From Phlyctochytrium arcticum (lineage: Eukaryota > Chytridiomycota > Chytridiomycetes > Chytridiales > Chytridiaceae): a DNA stretch of 64,000 bases. The notes under the pieces were generated by a model. It was not told where the DNA came from. It ran no database searches and saw nothing but the letters and a program-made list of their open reading frames with translations. Location of the stretch: contig JAHLKI010000009.1 in NCBI GenBank assembly GCA_025602905.1, forward strand, positions 248,001 to 312,000. The letters run 5' to 3'. Below are positions 19,286 through 31,989 of this stretch, in pieces (position 1 is the stretch's first letter; each line of letters begins with the position of its first letter). The translations under genes were made by a program, and so were the position numbers.

Positions 19286-20110
19286 CTATTCTTCCTTGGT
19301 GCCGATGGGATGGATATCCAGTTCTCGAGGCAGGTCCTTGTTGGGATTGCATTCGGCCATGGCCGTCTTTTTGCCGGCTCCCATGCGCTTGACGCCCAGT
19401 CCGTGCTTGTAGACCAGGCTGCCTCCGACGTATCCGCCGTAGGATACGGCCAGGAGACCCAATGCGGAGAGGAAAATGTTAAAGTTGTACGGCGCAAAGT
19501 CGATCGTCTTGCTCTTGGTCAGCACATTAAACACCGCAATCCCGGCTATAAATCACAGTTAGTACTTGTTTGTGTATCCCAGCCATGCCCGAGCGTGGGA
19601 AAGGCGTCATTCCTCGCCCATCCATTTTTCCTGCGGAAAAATGACTAGGCCATGACTCGCTACGAATGCCCTCGGCCGGCTGGAGGCCGGCCGAGGGGCC
19701 CCTCCTCGCTCTGCTCGCAAATTTCCCTTTGGGAAATTTGCAAGCTACGCCACCAGTATGTACTCACATGCAAAGATGTTCAAAGAGGCATGAAGCCAAG
19801 CCATGGATTTCGCACGGGGATCCTGGCGATCGTTGATGGCACATAGTTCAGCAAAACCCGTGATGGCGGCGGGGATGGTTGAGATGATGGCGGCCAGAGT
19901 CGAGTAGTATCCCAAAGCATAGAGTCCGCGGGCCGTAATCAGATTGGAAAGGGAAGGCCATGAATCGTAGAGTAAGCCCAGGAGATCCGAGCCAAAGGCA
20001 ATGGGGTAGAGGGCGGCTGGAATGTGGACGAGTGCGGGGTGGATGGGGTGCGAGTTGCTGCCGACGTTGCCGAGCAGCAGGCCCCAGACTTGTTTTGTGA
20101 TGGAGGGCAT
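19286..20110 (-). CDS. DUF2231-type small multi-pass membrane protein
   Basis: CDS complement(join(19286..19545,19768..20110)), 603 nt, 200 residues. Four hydrophobic segments: around SHPIHPALVHIPAALYPIAF, LGYYSTLAAIISTIPAAITG, MAWLHASLNIFASGIAVFNV and FNIFLSALGLLAVSYGGYVG. The HP-x-LVHIP motif at the start of the first segment marks the DUF2231 family, whose members are membrane proteins of unknown function, some linked to haem or electron carriers in bacteria. The short C-terminal tail is cytosolic or matrix-facing and ends GTKEE. The start is the ATG at 20110 (MPSITKQVW). The intron is 222 nt, three to four times longer than its neighbours, and contains the hairpin-rich insertion described separately. 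A TGACGTCA site lies at 20239-20246. Confidence 0.8.
19624..19743. mobile_element. hairpin-rich insertion in the DUF2231 intron (candidate mobile element)
   Basis: Three perfect hairpins lie within 120 bases: ATTTTTCC/GGAAAAAT (19624-19642, 3-nt loop), CCCTCGGCCGGC/GCCGGCCGAGGG (19669-19697, 12-bp stem, 5-nt loop) and GCAAATTTCCC/GGGAAATTTGC (19717-19741, 11-bp stem, TTT loop). The last two are bracketed by the direct repeat GCTACG (19659-19664 and 19744-19749), which looks like a target-site duplication around a 79-bp element. It resembles in layout the 'double-hairpin elements' known from mitochondrial DNA of some zoosporic fungi, but this copy is nuclear and intronic. No coding capacity. 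Confidence 0.5.
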
Positions 20111-20988
20111 GGTTGGATTCGTTTGAGTTCTGGTTCTGGTTAGTGCGAGTAGGTAGCTGTAGTAGTGTAGGATGTTGCCTGTTCCCTGGGGTGAATTCCC
20201 CGGCTTTTGAATTCCGACGGGTCCCTCCCCGGTCTGAGTGACGTCACGCCTATCACGTAATAAATCGCTCACTTTTTCCTTTGCTTTTATGGCGGCCGTG
20301 GGCTTGATCAATTCAATTCAGCAAAATGCTGGAGCTCCTGTGAGCGGAGTCCATGGGGCAGCTGGGTAAAGATGGACGCGTTGACACGTTGCGCAGCATG
20401 CCCATCCAGATCTCATTCATCTCAGACAGAGAGTGGATGAGTGTGAATCAAGTCTTCCTGGCTGCCAATGTCCATTAAATGTACGATCCGCCAACACATG
20501 GCTCCCAATCATGGCCATGCCGACCATCATCAAGTGGTGGAATACCTAATAGCAAGATTGTCAGTCCCATCAATTCAAGGCGGAGCCCCCGAGGCCAACC
20601 TTGATTGCTGGCGTCGAGTAAACTCGGTCATGTCGTCTCGGAACGACTGGATGACCCCATGAGAATTTTGATGAGCTTGATTCCTTTGCTAACATATCGA
20701 AAATATCCTCTGTTCGCGAAAGAGTGAAATTTCCTCCAAATTTCTTGTTTGTGTATGTTCGGAAATCCGAACAAGTTTTTCGATTAGTAACAAGGTCCTG
20801 AACTGTACAGATATAGCAGTTGTATAGCCATGATGGTGTGGCACCAAAAAGAACTCATAGCAAACTCAGCTGCCGCCTGAGTTGTGTGTGAACAGTGCAG
20901 GTTCCTTGCTCGGGTCCAGAGTCCAAACTCCAAACTCCAGATCGTGAACGTTCCTCGCCCCGAAACAAATCGTCCCTCCCGACACAAA
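20111..20988. other. divergent spacer, DUF2231 / Sec14-like
   Basis: About 0.9 kb between divergent start codons, without a supportable gene. It holds the CRE-like site and presumably both promoters. Confidence 0.5.
20239..20246. promoter_or_regulatory. TGACGTCA ATF/CREB-type palindrome
   Basis: Perfect CRE palindrome about 130 bases upstream of the DUF2231 start codon (20110). Another copy lies at 11407-11414. Functional role inferred only from position. Confidence 0.4.
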
Positions 20989-22343
20989 ATGCAGCCGTCC
21001 GTAGTCAAAGACAATGTCCCCGTTACTCCCTCCAAACTCCCAATCCTCACCCCGCCCGCCTCCTCCATCCGACCCCTCCCCCAAGATTGGCCGCGCTGTT
21101 TATACACGCCCGATCAGCTCGCTCACCTGGACGAATTCAAAACACAACTCTTGCCCGAGATCCTCAAAGCTGGAGGGTTTGGCCAAAAGGAAGAGCTTTG
21201 GTGTGACGATGCTTGCCTCCTCCGATACTTGCGCGCTACCAAATGGAACGTGGCCAATGCAGGTACATCATCCACCACTTTCACTGATACACTTGTGATG
21301 AACTAACCCTTATTTGGTCGGATTCCTAAAGGCAAAAGGCTGGATAGCACATTACAGTGGCGACGAGACTACAAGCCGGATGAAATACCGGCATCAGACG
21401 TGGAAGAAGAGGCCATCAAAGGAAAGGAAATTCTGAGCGGTACAACATCCATCATTTTTCCTTGGTACTCTGAATCACTACAGCGGAACTAATGACCAGT
21501 CTACTAGGATTTGACAAGGACGGACGACCATTGTGTATGATGATCTTTTGTTTAGTTGGTCTTTCCCAATGAACTTTAGTCTAAACGTTTTACTCCCAGT
21601 GTACCTCATCCCCAAACGAGAGCATACCAAGACGTTTGATCGGCAACTGAAATTTGTAGTGTGGAACGTCGAGAAAGCCATCAAGCAAGTTGAGCACCTT
21701 TGCATCAATGGTTACTATGTGTCTAATCTTGTTATGTGCATTTAGGGTTATGCAACCGGGCGTGGAGAGCCTGATCTTTATCATCGATTATGAAGGAATC
21801 TCGGTCCGGACATCACCACCTGCATCCCAAGCAAAGAAATTCTTGTCTATACTGGGCGATCATTATCCTGAGGTATGACTGCATGCATGCTCCTAGTCAA
21901 AGAAATGCAATGTTGACTTTTATTTTGGCAGCGTCTTGGTAAAGGCTTTATGATCAATCCCAGTTGGTACCTTTGGGTTTTCTTCAAGGTCAGTTTGCTC
22001 AATCGTGTGGGGTACAGTGTTATTGTATAAAAAAAACTGACCCGCGCGTGCTATATAGGTGATTGGCCCATTCATGGACCCCATCACACGCTCCAAAATC
22101 CACATGGTCGATCTCAAAAAACAAGCAGAGTACAATTCCAAAAGCAGCTCATCACTGCCCGGCAGTACAACGTCGTCGTCACAGGACAATGTGGGTAAAG
22201 ATGAACCACAGGGCGGAGAAGGCACATGGTCCAATATTCGACATTACATCGATGGACCCATGTTGCTCAGGGAATACGGGGGAGAATTTGATTTTGAGTA
22301 CGACCATCCAACGTATTGGTCGGCCGTCAATGAGATTAAATAG
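20989..22343 (+). CDS. Sec14/CRAL-TRIO domain phospholipid-transfer-like protein
   Basis: CDS join(20989..21262,21332..21439,21508..21534,21600..21684,21746..21872,21932..21988,22059..22343), 963 nt, 320 residues. The N-terminal CRAL-TRIO-N part has WCDDACLLRYLRATKWNVANA and the LDSTLQWRRDYKPDEIPA helix. The lipid-binding lobe has FDKDGRPLLYLIPKREHTKT, VMQPGVESLIFIIDYEG, KKFLSILGDHYPERLGKGF and NPSWYLWVFFKVIGPFMDP. The ending GPMLLREYGGEFDFEYDHP is typical of Sec14-like proteins of the Pdr17/CSR1 group. Expected to exchange phosphatidylinositol or other lipids between membranes. The fourth intron (21685-21745) begins GCAAGT, a GC-AG intron; only this border keeps the frame (EKAIK|VMQPG). Exon 3 is 27 nt. 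It converges with the roadblock gene. Confidence 0.88.
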
Positions 22344-22471
22344 GAGGGGGACTAACTTTATAAGAACAAAATTTCTTGAGAGAGACACGCATCATTCACA
22401 CATTTTTACTATTTACAAAATGGGTTGGTTCGTTTAGAACGGCCAGTGTTTTCTTGGTTTCACTTTTGGGG

Positions 22472-22943
22472 TCATTGATTGTGCGGGTTCTGTAGGACAA
22501 TTAAAATATACTCTTTATCTGTGAATCAAGATTTAGAACTTTTGTGTACACGCAATTTGGACGAGGAAACTCACCAGGCGCCACCATAATCTCATGCTTC
22601 TTTGATCGTATTCTCAAAAAACTCAAATCGTTCTACAACAAGAGATCCATTAAATTCAAGAAAAAGAAAAAACGCGATGGAAAAAAATAAAGAACGTACC
22701 TGTGGATCCAAATCCCTCACGACACTACGCGCCTTGGCCGTCAATTGTGTTATCAGAGCCGCATATTGCACCGTCTTATCATTATCCAGTGTTGTTCGAA
22801 TGGGGATTCCTTCCATGTTGACAATCACGATGCCTTCCACTCCCTTGTGCGATGATAATCGCTTGATGGTTTCTTCGACTTCAGACTATGCGGAAAACGG
22901 TGAGTTTTTGGGTTGGGGGAATGTGGGAGGGTAAACGTACCAT
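22472..22943 (-). CDS. dynein light chain, roadblock/LC7 type
   Basis: CDS complement(join(22472..22518,22575..22632,22700..22885,22941..22943)), 97 residues, the full length of the animal DYNLRB family (about 96). The start codon stands alone as exon 1 (ATG at 22943, followed by GTACGT). Sequence features: [77 protein letters not shown]. The protein binds the dynein intermediate chain in cytoplasmic (and, in flagellated cells, intraflagellar or axonemal) dynein. Cytoplasmic dynein also exists in non-flagellated fungi, so this alone does not prove a flagellum. It is divergent from Ire1 by about 0.6 kb. Confidence 0.93.
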
Positions 22944-23557
22944 GTTGGGCGACGGAGGGGTTTAGGCGTGTGAAAGTGGGGACGGTCGGTTGCTCGATGG
23001 TATCGTTTGTTTTGGCGTGTGGGAATGTACTGGCGAAGGATCAAACGAAATGTTTCAGCGCGTGAGCAAACGATGGTCGGCTCGGGCGTCGGAGTGCAAA
23101 GCGCTATTCAGGGTCTCTCCGAATCTGACCAAATTGCCAAATCACATGACTCTAAAAGAAGTTGGTCATTCCGGCGGCAATTGCAAGAATTTCTGGGTCA
23201 AATACTGCCCACCAAAGCACATCATAGCCGATTAGCCTTTGGAGGTTGCAAACACATCAATTGTCTGTTCATTCATTGCAGCAGCCAAGCAAAAAGTTGA
23301 CAAAGGTCAAAGATTTAGTTCGTAGCGTCTTTGCGGCGCCGGACGCCACGGTTGCGCAGCCTGTGACAGCCACTTGGCCAAAGACACCGCCTTTGTATCA
23401 GAACAGTCACCTCATTTACTTCAAAACTCAAGCCTGGTTCAACTCTCCAACAAAACAGCAAAAGGACAGGCAGGAACTCATTCTGGAACTCTGCACAAGC
23501 AAGCGTTGTTGCCATAAACTCTTAACTCTTTTCAGCGGGCGGTAGTAGAAGGGAACT
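22944..23557. other. divergent spacer, roadblock light chain / Ire1
   Basis: About 0.6 kb holding both promoters. No gene is seen. Confidence 0.5.
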
Positions 23558-26500
23558 ATGCCCTTTCTCGGTCGCGGGTGTGTCAGGAGGAGCGTCTGTG
23601 CCTTTAGACTCGTCTTACTCGCCATAGTCTCTCTTTTCCTCCATTGCGTCTTCTGCGACCCGAGCCCCGGAGGAGGCTTTCCTGCCCTTCTGAATGATAC
23701 CCCACCCCCGGACACGTACGCTTTGTCATCTCCTCATCATCGGGGATCCACTCGGCCGGATGGATTGGATGCGACTGAAATCATGGTGGTGGCCACTTTG
23801 GATGGGTCAATCCATGGCGTGCATCGCGCCACGGGGAATATCCTGTGGACGACCACGGATGAGAGTTGGGGGTCGCTGGTCAAAGTGACTGATGTGAGCG
23901 CGGCAACGTCCGCATTGACGAGTACCCCCTACACGCCTTTTGAAGGATTGGACCTCTTGACCGGCGTCACCGATGCGGTAGAGGATGCAGATGACAGCGT
24001 CCCTACTGCTGCTGCTGTTGGCGCTGATGGTGTCGAGGCCGACCTCCTTGCTTCGGACTGGGTGCCAGATGCAGATGCAGAGCTCCTGCAGCAGATTCAA
24101 CCGTTCAGTAGTTCACAGGGCATCTATATCCCTGAGCCTGCCGGAAACGGAGACCTCTACTATTACGAGCTGGGGAAAACAATCAAAGTACGTATCTCAC
24201 TGCTGGCCTGCATACAACTCCAAATTTGCGTTTATTAAGTCTTTCGTTTTAGAAATTGCCGCTTCCCATCAAACGAATTGTAGACGACAATCATGCCTTT
24301 ATTTTCGGTGAATACGTGTTTACAGGGAAAAAAGTCAACCGCTTATTTGCCATTGATCCTTTCACGGGTGACATACTCCGGAGTTACGGAGATGTTCCCA
24401 ACGAGACTGGTGGTAGTGACCTACCCCCGGAACCCGTCACGGATAACCGTGAAGCAATATACATCTCGCGAACCCAATATGTGCTCAGCATGTGGGACCG
24501 ACAGAGTTCTCGGCTGAGTTGGAATATCACCTATGGGGAGTTTCAAGCCCCGCATCAGCCACTTTTTGAGTTGGAGAATAATAGTGAAGGACCTCATCCG
24601 GGGATTGTCAAACCACCGCCTAGTTTGCCCTCGAGTGGCAATAGACGCGGCACGGATCGCGCATTGGAGCTGTATCACCCAGGTATAATACTTCTTTTCT
24701 GACGATGCGGCAATTGTAAAATTTAACACGGTTATTTTTGTGTAGAGGATTTCGGGATTCGGATGAAATTTGATACCCCGGCTGTAGCAGCGTTTGCTGT
24801 AGACGCCAACGAGCAAGGATTCAAGCTCCAAAAGACGTACCCGCCAGTCAACAAACCCCGCACATTCCCCAAACCCTTTGCCCCACGCCAAGTGAATGTC
24901 GGCTACCACAAAGGAACTTTTTACGTCATGTCGGCGCAAAACTTCCCTGACGTGACACGACTGGGCCCCTCCATCCCCGCATCAGCCGATGATGACTGTA
25001 AAGTGAATGGCGCCACGGATCCCCGGTGCTTGATTGGTGCTCATGTGGTGACGGATACCCGCACGCTGATTGAAAAGGTGGATGATATACGCCGTAAAGC
25101 GCATGAGTCTATGCACGATAATGGCATTATTGGCTCGTGGGTGAAAGTTTTGATTGTTGTTGTTCCGCTGTTTTTGCAGTTGTCGAGTGTGATGAGCTGG
25201 CTTCGTGCCAAAGCTGCTCCTTTATGGCGATACATTATGAATCGCGTCAGGGGACAGGAAGGTGATCTTGCCGTGGCATCCACGTCTAGTGCGTTGCTGT
25301 CATCCGAAAAGGGCGAGGAAGCCACCGACGGCACTAGGTCTTTGTCGATGTCGTCTCCCGACTCAGCGACTGAGCCAGAACAAGAGGGCAAAGTTTCATC
25401 ACTGGATCAAACATTGAACTCATCACAAGACGAAAAGTCAAGTTCCTCATCAGAGTCCTCCATCAGCGTCTCCTCCAAAGTCTCTGTGTTGGGACACGTG
25501 GGTCTTCGCTCGTTGACCGTCAGCGAGGATATCATTGGTTACGGAAGTCATGGTACAGTCGTGTATAAAGGGACCTTTGAAGGACGCGATGTGGCCATCA
25601 AGCGGCTCCTCCTGGACTTTTACGATGTGGCCGACCACGAAGTCCAGATTCTGCAGCAAAGCGATCATCACCCGAATGTGGTCCGGTACTATTTTCGCGA
25701 GAAGAATGAGGGGTTCATGTACATTGCTCTGGAATTATGTCCCGCATCCCTACATGACGTTTTTGAAAAGTCGAATATTCAGCACTGTGCAGATATCCGG
25801 ATGCAGCTCAAGCCGTCAAACGTCTTGTATCAGATCATGTCGGGGATACATCATTTGCATATGTTGAAGATTGTTCATCGGGATATCAAGCCTCAGGTAA
25901 AATCAGACACAAGTATATTCGTTGTGCCAATTTCTGAATCCTAATTATTCTTTTGCAGAATATCCTAGTCACGCACTCCAAGAACAACCGGCAACCGCGC
26001 ATCCTCATCTCCGACTTTGGCCTGGGCAAACGGCTGGCGGATGATCAGTCTTCATTCCACAATACACACGTCACAGCTGGTGGAACAGTGGGATGGCGCG
26101 CACCCGAATGTATCCTTGCTCAACAGGAGGGAGTAGCCAATGAATCCGAGAGCTCAGACTCTTCATCAGGATGGGTAACTTTAAACGGATCCGCCCTACC
26201 CACGCCGCCCTCCGAAAAGCCCACTCCAAAATTGGCGGGAAAACCGATCCGCATCACAAAAGCCGTCGATGTCTTTTCGGCGGGTTGTGTGTTTTACTAT
26301 GTACTCACCGGAGGCGGACATCCGTTTGGGGACCGCTTTTCGAGAGAGATTAATATTTTAAAGGGAAACTTTCGATTGGACAAGTTGGACGCCTTTGGTG
26401 TCGTTGGGCACGAAGCCAAGGATCTGATTCGCCGGATGATTGTGCGGGATCCCACTAAACGGATTGATGCCACTCGCGTCCTGTTACACCCCTATTTTTG

Positions 26501-26996
26501 GACACCTGCTCAGCGGCTCGGCTTTCTGACTGATGCGTCAGACCGGCTGGAAATCGAGGAACGGGATCCGCCGTCGCCTTTACTGAAAGTTTTGGAACGA
26601 GGAGCCCAAAAAGTCATTGGGCCGGATTGGTATCGTAGGATTGATCGCATGCTGTCGGATAACCTGGGAAAATACCGCAAATATGACGGAGCATCCGTAC
26701 GTGATTTGCTACGGGCGCTGCGAAATAAGGTATGCCATGCAACCAACTCTTGTTTTTTTTCTATATGAATATTTCAACTCATGCATGATCGGTTTCGTTT
26801 TCAGAAACATCATTTCCAGGATTTGCCCCCTGCTGTGCAAACGGCTCTTGGCTCTCCACCCGACAACTTTCTCACTTATTTTACGTCACGGTTTCCAGCA
26901 CTCCTTTTACACGTTTACCACGTTGTCGCGGATACAAAACTTCGTTCAGAGCCCATGTTCCAGCAATACTTTGAGCTGAAGGATACTCCATATTAA
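23558..26996 (+). CDS. IRE1: Ire1-type ER stress sensor kinase/endoribonuclease
   Basis: CDS join(23558..24187,24253..24682,24746..25896,25959..26729,26805..26996), 3174 nt, 1057 residues. ER membrane protein that senses unfolded proteins and cuts the mRNA of a bZIP factor. In order: signal peptide (about 1-33, hydrophobic LVLLAIVSLFLHCVFC); luminal beta-propeller-like domain with VVATLDGSIHGVHRATGNILW and FIFGEYVFTGKKVNRLFAID; membrane segment WVKVLIVVVPLFLQLSSVM; Ser/Glu-rich linker; kinase domain with YGSHGTVVYKG, VAIKRLLLDF, IVHRDIKPQN, ISDFGLGKRL and GTVGWRAPE; and KEN RNase domain with LLRALRNKKHHFQDLP, carrying the catalytic RNK-x-HH cluster, and FTSRFPALLLHVYHVV. The last intron splits the catalytic motif (RNK|KHH). 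The kinase has a 40-residue Ser/Pro insert after APE. No HAC1/XBP1-like target gene is in the window. Confidence 0.95.
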
Positions 26997-27238
26997 TCAT
27001 TTTTTTTTGTCATCATCTGTATCATAGTTTTGGTGTTCCCACCCTTTTTATTTAGAATAGCTCTTCCGGCGTTGTATGTAGATATCAGTCAATAGACACC
27101 TATTTTTTTCAAATCATGGCTGAACGGGAACAGGTCCAATCTCTGTCTGATGTTATTAGGATAATGTTAAAATGAAAAAAATTAATGCGAATCTATGTAA
27201 CAGACTATGGCTACGGGTAAAAGTCTTGCAAGGGGCTA

Positions 27239-28436
<1,198 letters not shown>

Positions 28437-29492
28437 AACGTTGGATGTTCTTTGGAATTGGAGTTGAGAAGGTTCGATTCTTGAATCTGGCGAATCTTGA
28501 GAGTCTCATCATGCACGTGACCGCTGGCTGCGCACTTCGCTGCGCATTTTGCTCCAATCTAAGACAACGGCACCCTTGGACGCCGCCTCGGCTGGATAGA
28601 TGGGAAAGGTATTGCGCAAGTGATGGTAACAATTCAAGTCAACTAGATGCTATCCCCGTTTGATGTAGGGCCTTCGTATCGGCTAATCCATAAGAAGCCC
28701 GAGCTGCTCCCACTTCTACAAATGGAGGGAGGGGCGTGTCAGGCACACTCGGCTATGCCCAGCAGCAACTTCGTGGCAAGCGCGTGCGGATGAGTGTCTT
28801 GATTTGAAGTGCCGCTCCGTGTGCTCTTTCAGTTGCGCAGATTGTTCGGTCAAACATATGTAGTCAGATCTAACCTCTCTTTCAAATCCTGCGGAGTCCA
28901 GGCACAAAAAACCGCTGCTGTGAAAACGTCCACCCACTTATGTAGTCTAGCTGTGCGCACCTTGGGTAAATTGAACATCGACACTGCGATCGTCAGTTTG
29001 AGCAGCCAGCCAAAAATTGCGCAGTCTCGGCACAAGTCGGGGGAAAGTACGGCGGGATTTACGGGAGTAACTCCTATAAGAGTGGGTCGCATGTAGCAAT
29101 CATTGAAACTAATTTTGCATGATTACTGCTGTTATGGAGCATGTATAATTGTTGCACCAGTGCTTGAAGCAACTTCAGGATCGTAGGGTAACTGAACGAG
29201 CAGCTTTTCTTGCGATTGGATTATTTATACCGTTTTTAGACAGCTACTTTAGTGGCAGTACCTAACAGACATGATTGACACCGTCATCCTCTTAATCTTG
29301 ATGGCGGGAATTTATGTCTGACAAGTGGTGTCGAAAAGACACCAATATTCAAAGCGGCGTCGTAAATACAAAATCGGTACCAGTCTTCTCGCTACCACCT
29401 ATATCTAGCAAGCCCTTTGCATCGGCACTTCACACTATCACTACCGAATCATCTCCTAGATGCTCATGAAGGAGGGATCTACTCGACTATGG
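28437..29492. other. intergenic spacer with a small hairpin
   Basis: About 1.05 kb with no supportable gene. A perfect hairpin, TGGTGTC/GACACCA with loop GAAAA, lies at 29326-29344, about 150 bases after the stop (29493) of the minus-strand gene. Its role is unknown. Confidence 0.45.
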
Positions 29493-31294
29493 CTATAATA
29501 CTTCTACAACATCACCTTTTGAGGAACGTATCCCAAAAGTGCCCCTGGAGATCGGGCGCGCGTTGACGGAAACGCGAAGAGCTGGGTCATCTTTCTGTGG
29601 TGCCTGCTTGGATTGCGGTCGACTCGACGACCCCCTATTTGATTTGGGAGATAGTGTCGGAGAAAGAGTCTGAAGCTCCTGTACGTGAGCTTGCACTTCG
29701 TCCACCTTGTCCAACGTGACTTTGACATCCTCAACGCGCTGCTTTACAAGAGCAGCAACAAGAGCATCTACAGCTGCTTCCGCTTGAAGAATCCAATCAC
29801 GAGAGTGGGCACGCTGCGCTTCATCTTGACGAATACGATGGTGACTTCGCCGATGGTGCGTTGCAGACATATCCGTTTCCGGTGCAGGTGGTGTTTCATC
29901 GTGAGCATCGCTTTCAGGGCGACCTTCGGTCACAGTAGCCTCAGGTTTTCCTTCGGAAGTCGCAACTTGCTGGCTCTCTCCCTCTGACCCCTGCGGTTCG
30001 TCATTCCCTTTGAGATATTTACGCGCATCTTGAAGGCCATGGGTATTCTCATTAAATTCGGAGTCTTCGGCTTTCATTTGAGGATCCAGGCTGTGTAGAA
30101 TGTCGCGCGCAATGAGCGCAGATGCCAGGGCTTCGTGATGCACATTTTGACGCGCCCAGTATTTGGAAATGTGAATATGAGCCATGACCTGATGGTACGG
30201 TGTTTTGGGGATGTGATTGAGATATTCTAGCAAGTGCAACAAGCTTTAGTCTTAAAATTCGCTTCGAGAAACCTGTGACCACGAATGTACCTAATAACCA
30301 TTTCAGCTCTTGCGTAGCGTTCCCTCTCCTTCGCGCATGTGCGGCCATTTTTCCGTCCCTTTTCCACTCCCCTGTAGCATGATTCCGGGCCAGTGATTGG
30401 CGATATAGCTGTTTTTGCTTCTGCTGCACCAGATCAGCCGACGTAACAGCCCAAGCGGTAAGCCCAATCTGAGAGATAAAATGAGACCCGGATTTTTTCC
30501 AGAAGCCGGAAACGCTTGAAGAGGCTTCGCTAGCTATTAAGAAGGAACGTTATTGATGAGCATAAGAGCGAAACTGGATGGGTGTATTTACCTTTGCCTT
30601 CCATTCTTCCATATCCCGAAGATTTACCCATATGTAGACGCTCCGCACGTCGTTGGTTGGCATAGGCAGCCTTCCAAGGCCATCGCTTCTGTGCATAAGC
30701 CTGCCATTGTGCAATGTCATGGATCTTTTCTGAACCCTCGTCATCCCCTCGTTCGGCATCATCGGTATCATCGCCATCGCCATTACTAGATCCTACTTCT
30801 TTGGCGAGCGCAGCAGTTGTCGAAGGTCGTGAGACTGTAGGATCTTTAAGCGTTTTGCGAACCGTCTCTGCTTCTACTTTGATAATGGGTGCATCTTCTA
30901 GTTTGCGGCCGGCAGGAACAGCAAAAGGGGGGCGGCGGCCACTGTCAGCCGACTGGTACTTCGATAACGCTTCAGGGCTGCCACCTCCAGCGGTGGTTTG
31001 CGGACGCGTCATTTGGGTGCGAACTCTCTCGGGCATAGACTTCTCTCGGCGTATATCGTGACTGCGAGAAGGTTTTGTAGGTGATGCGGAGGCGGAAGCG
31101 CCGATGCGGCGAGATGGGGGAGGAAGCTTCCAGGTTGTTTGTGGCCTTGTTTCCCCTTTGTCTTTCAGCTCTGCGGCAGTGTAGGGGCGCTGAGCATCGG
31201 CCGGCAACGCGGGTGTATGACTAGCACCCTTGACGGGGGGGAAGGCCGAGCTCGATGTGGGGTTACTGGACGATTTCTTCTGTGTTTTGCTCAT
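29493..31294 (-). CDS. uncharacterised 559-residue protein
   Basis: CDS complement(join(29493..30226,30291..30533,30592..31294)), 1680 nt, frame continuous through both introns (64 and 58 nt). Family not recognised. The N-terminal 230 residues are disordered and Ser/Pro/Lys-rich (MSKTQKKSSSNP..., many RPQTT motifs). An acidic patch (GDGDDTDDAERGDDEGSE) follows. The central part looks folded and aromatic: WQAYAQKRWPWKAAYANQRR, FWKKSGSHFISQIGLTAWAV, LYRQSLARNHATGEWKRDGK, then helices ELKWLLEYLNHIPKTPYHQV and MAHIHISKYWARQNVHHEAL. The C-terminal part has a linker rich in Glu/Pro/His and a helical stretch, AEAAVDALVAALVKQRVEDV, before a basic tail. ATG 31294 is the first in frame; stop 29493-29495. 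Possibly cytoskeletal or cilium-associated given the mix of disorder and helices, but this is only a guess. Confidence 0.65.
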
Positions 31295-31989
31295 GGGTAG
31301 ATCTGTGCGAAGGATTACGAAAGATTGAGGCAATGTCCCGCGCTCCCAAGGTACTGTGGTTTACGAAAGCAAACGATGCGAAGGGTTGCAGTCTACAATA
31401 GATAACCCTAAAATGCGTAGTATCATCAAAAGCAGCTTGATGTCTAAGCGCGACGGTGGGAAAAAATGTGATCGAGGCCTGCACGGTGTTTGGTACGGAA
31501 ATTGGACTTTTGGGAAAGGACACAGTCGGATGGAAAAAAAATTGCCCTGCTATATAATCGAGAAATGGTCACGACGGCAAACTGCACAGATCCTGTCAAA
31601 TAGGGGCACAAACGTCAAATTGCCCAGTCTTTCAACGGCAAAATACATATTGAAAGGTCCGATCGAATGACCAAAAGTTGGTATTTTAAGAGAAGTTGGT
31701 ATTTTAAGAGACAAACGGATAGTGTTTGCTATATTTAGCACACCAAGTATCTGCTTTGTGCTTTGTTTACTTTGACCCATAAGCTTAAGCTTTTTTCCCA
31801 GTTAAGAAGTAATTTCACCAATCAGCTAACTGTGACAAACTTGTAATCTAAATCTCGAATTTCTATATATCTGAAAAAAGCCAAATAATAAGTAACAAAA
31901 AAAGTACATGGCAATGAAACATCTAGGCCACTACGCGTGGAGAAAAACGATGACAACCGTCACAGACATAACCTCAGACTAGGAAAGAA
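31295..31989. other. intergenic spacer with an 18-bp tandem duplication
   Basis: A/T-rich, no gene. Positions 31675-31692 (AAGTTGGTATTTTAAGAG) are repeated exactly at 31693-31710. Confidence 0.5.

Noticed and set aside
20770..20810. Possible third copy of the mucin-flanking repeat (GTAACAAGGTCCTGA)
   Set aside because: Only about 15 bases match the block TCGGTAACAAGACCCTGA; neighbouring blocks are absent.
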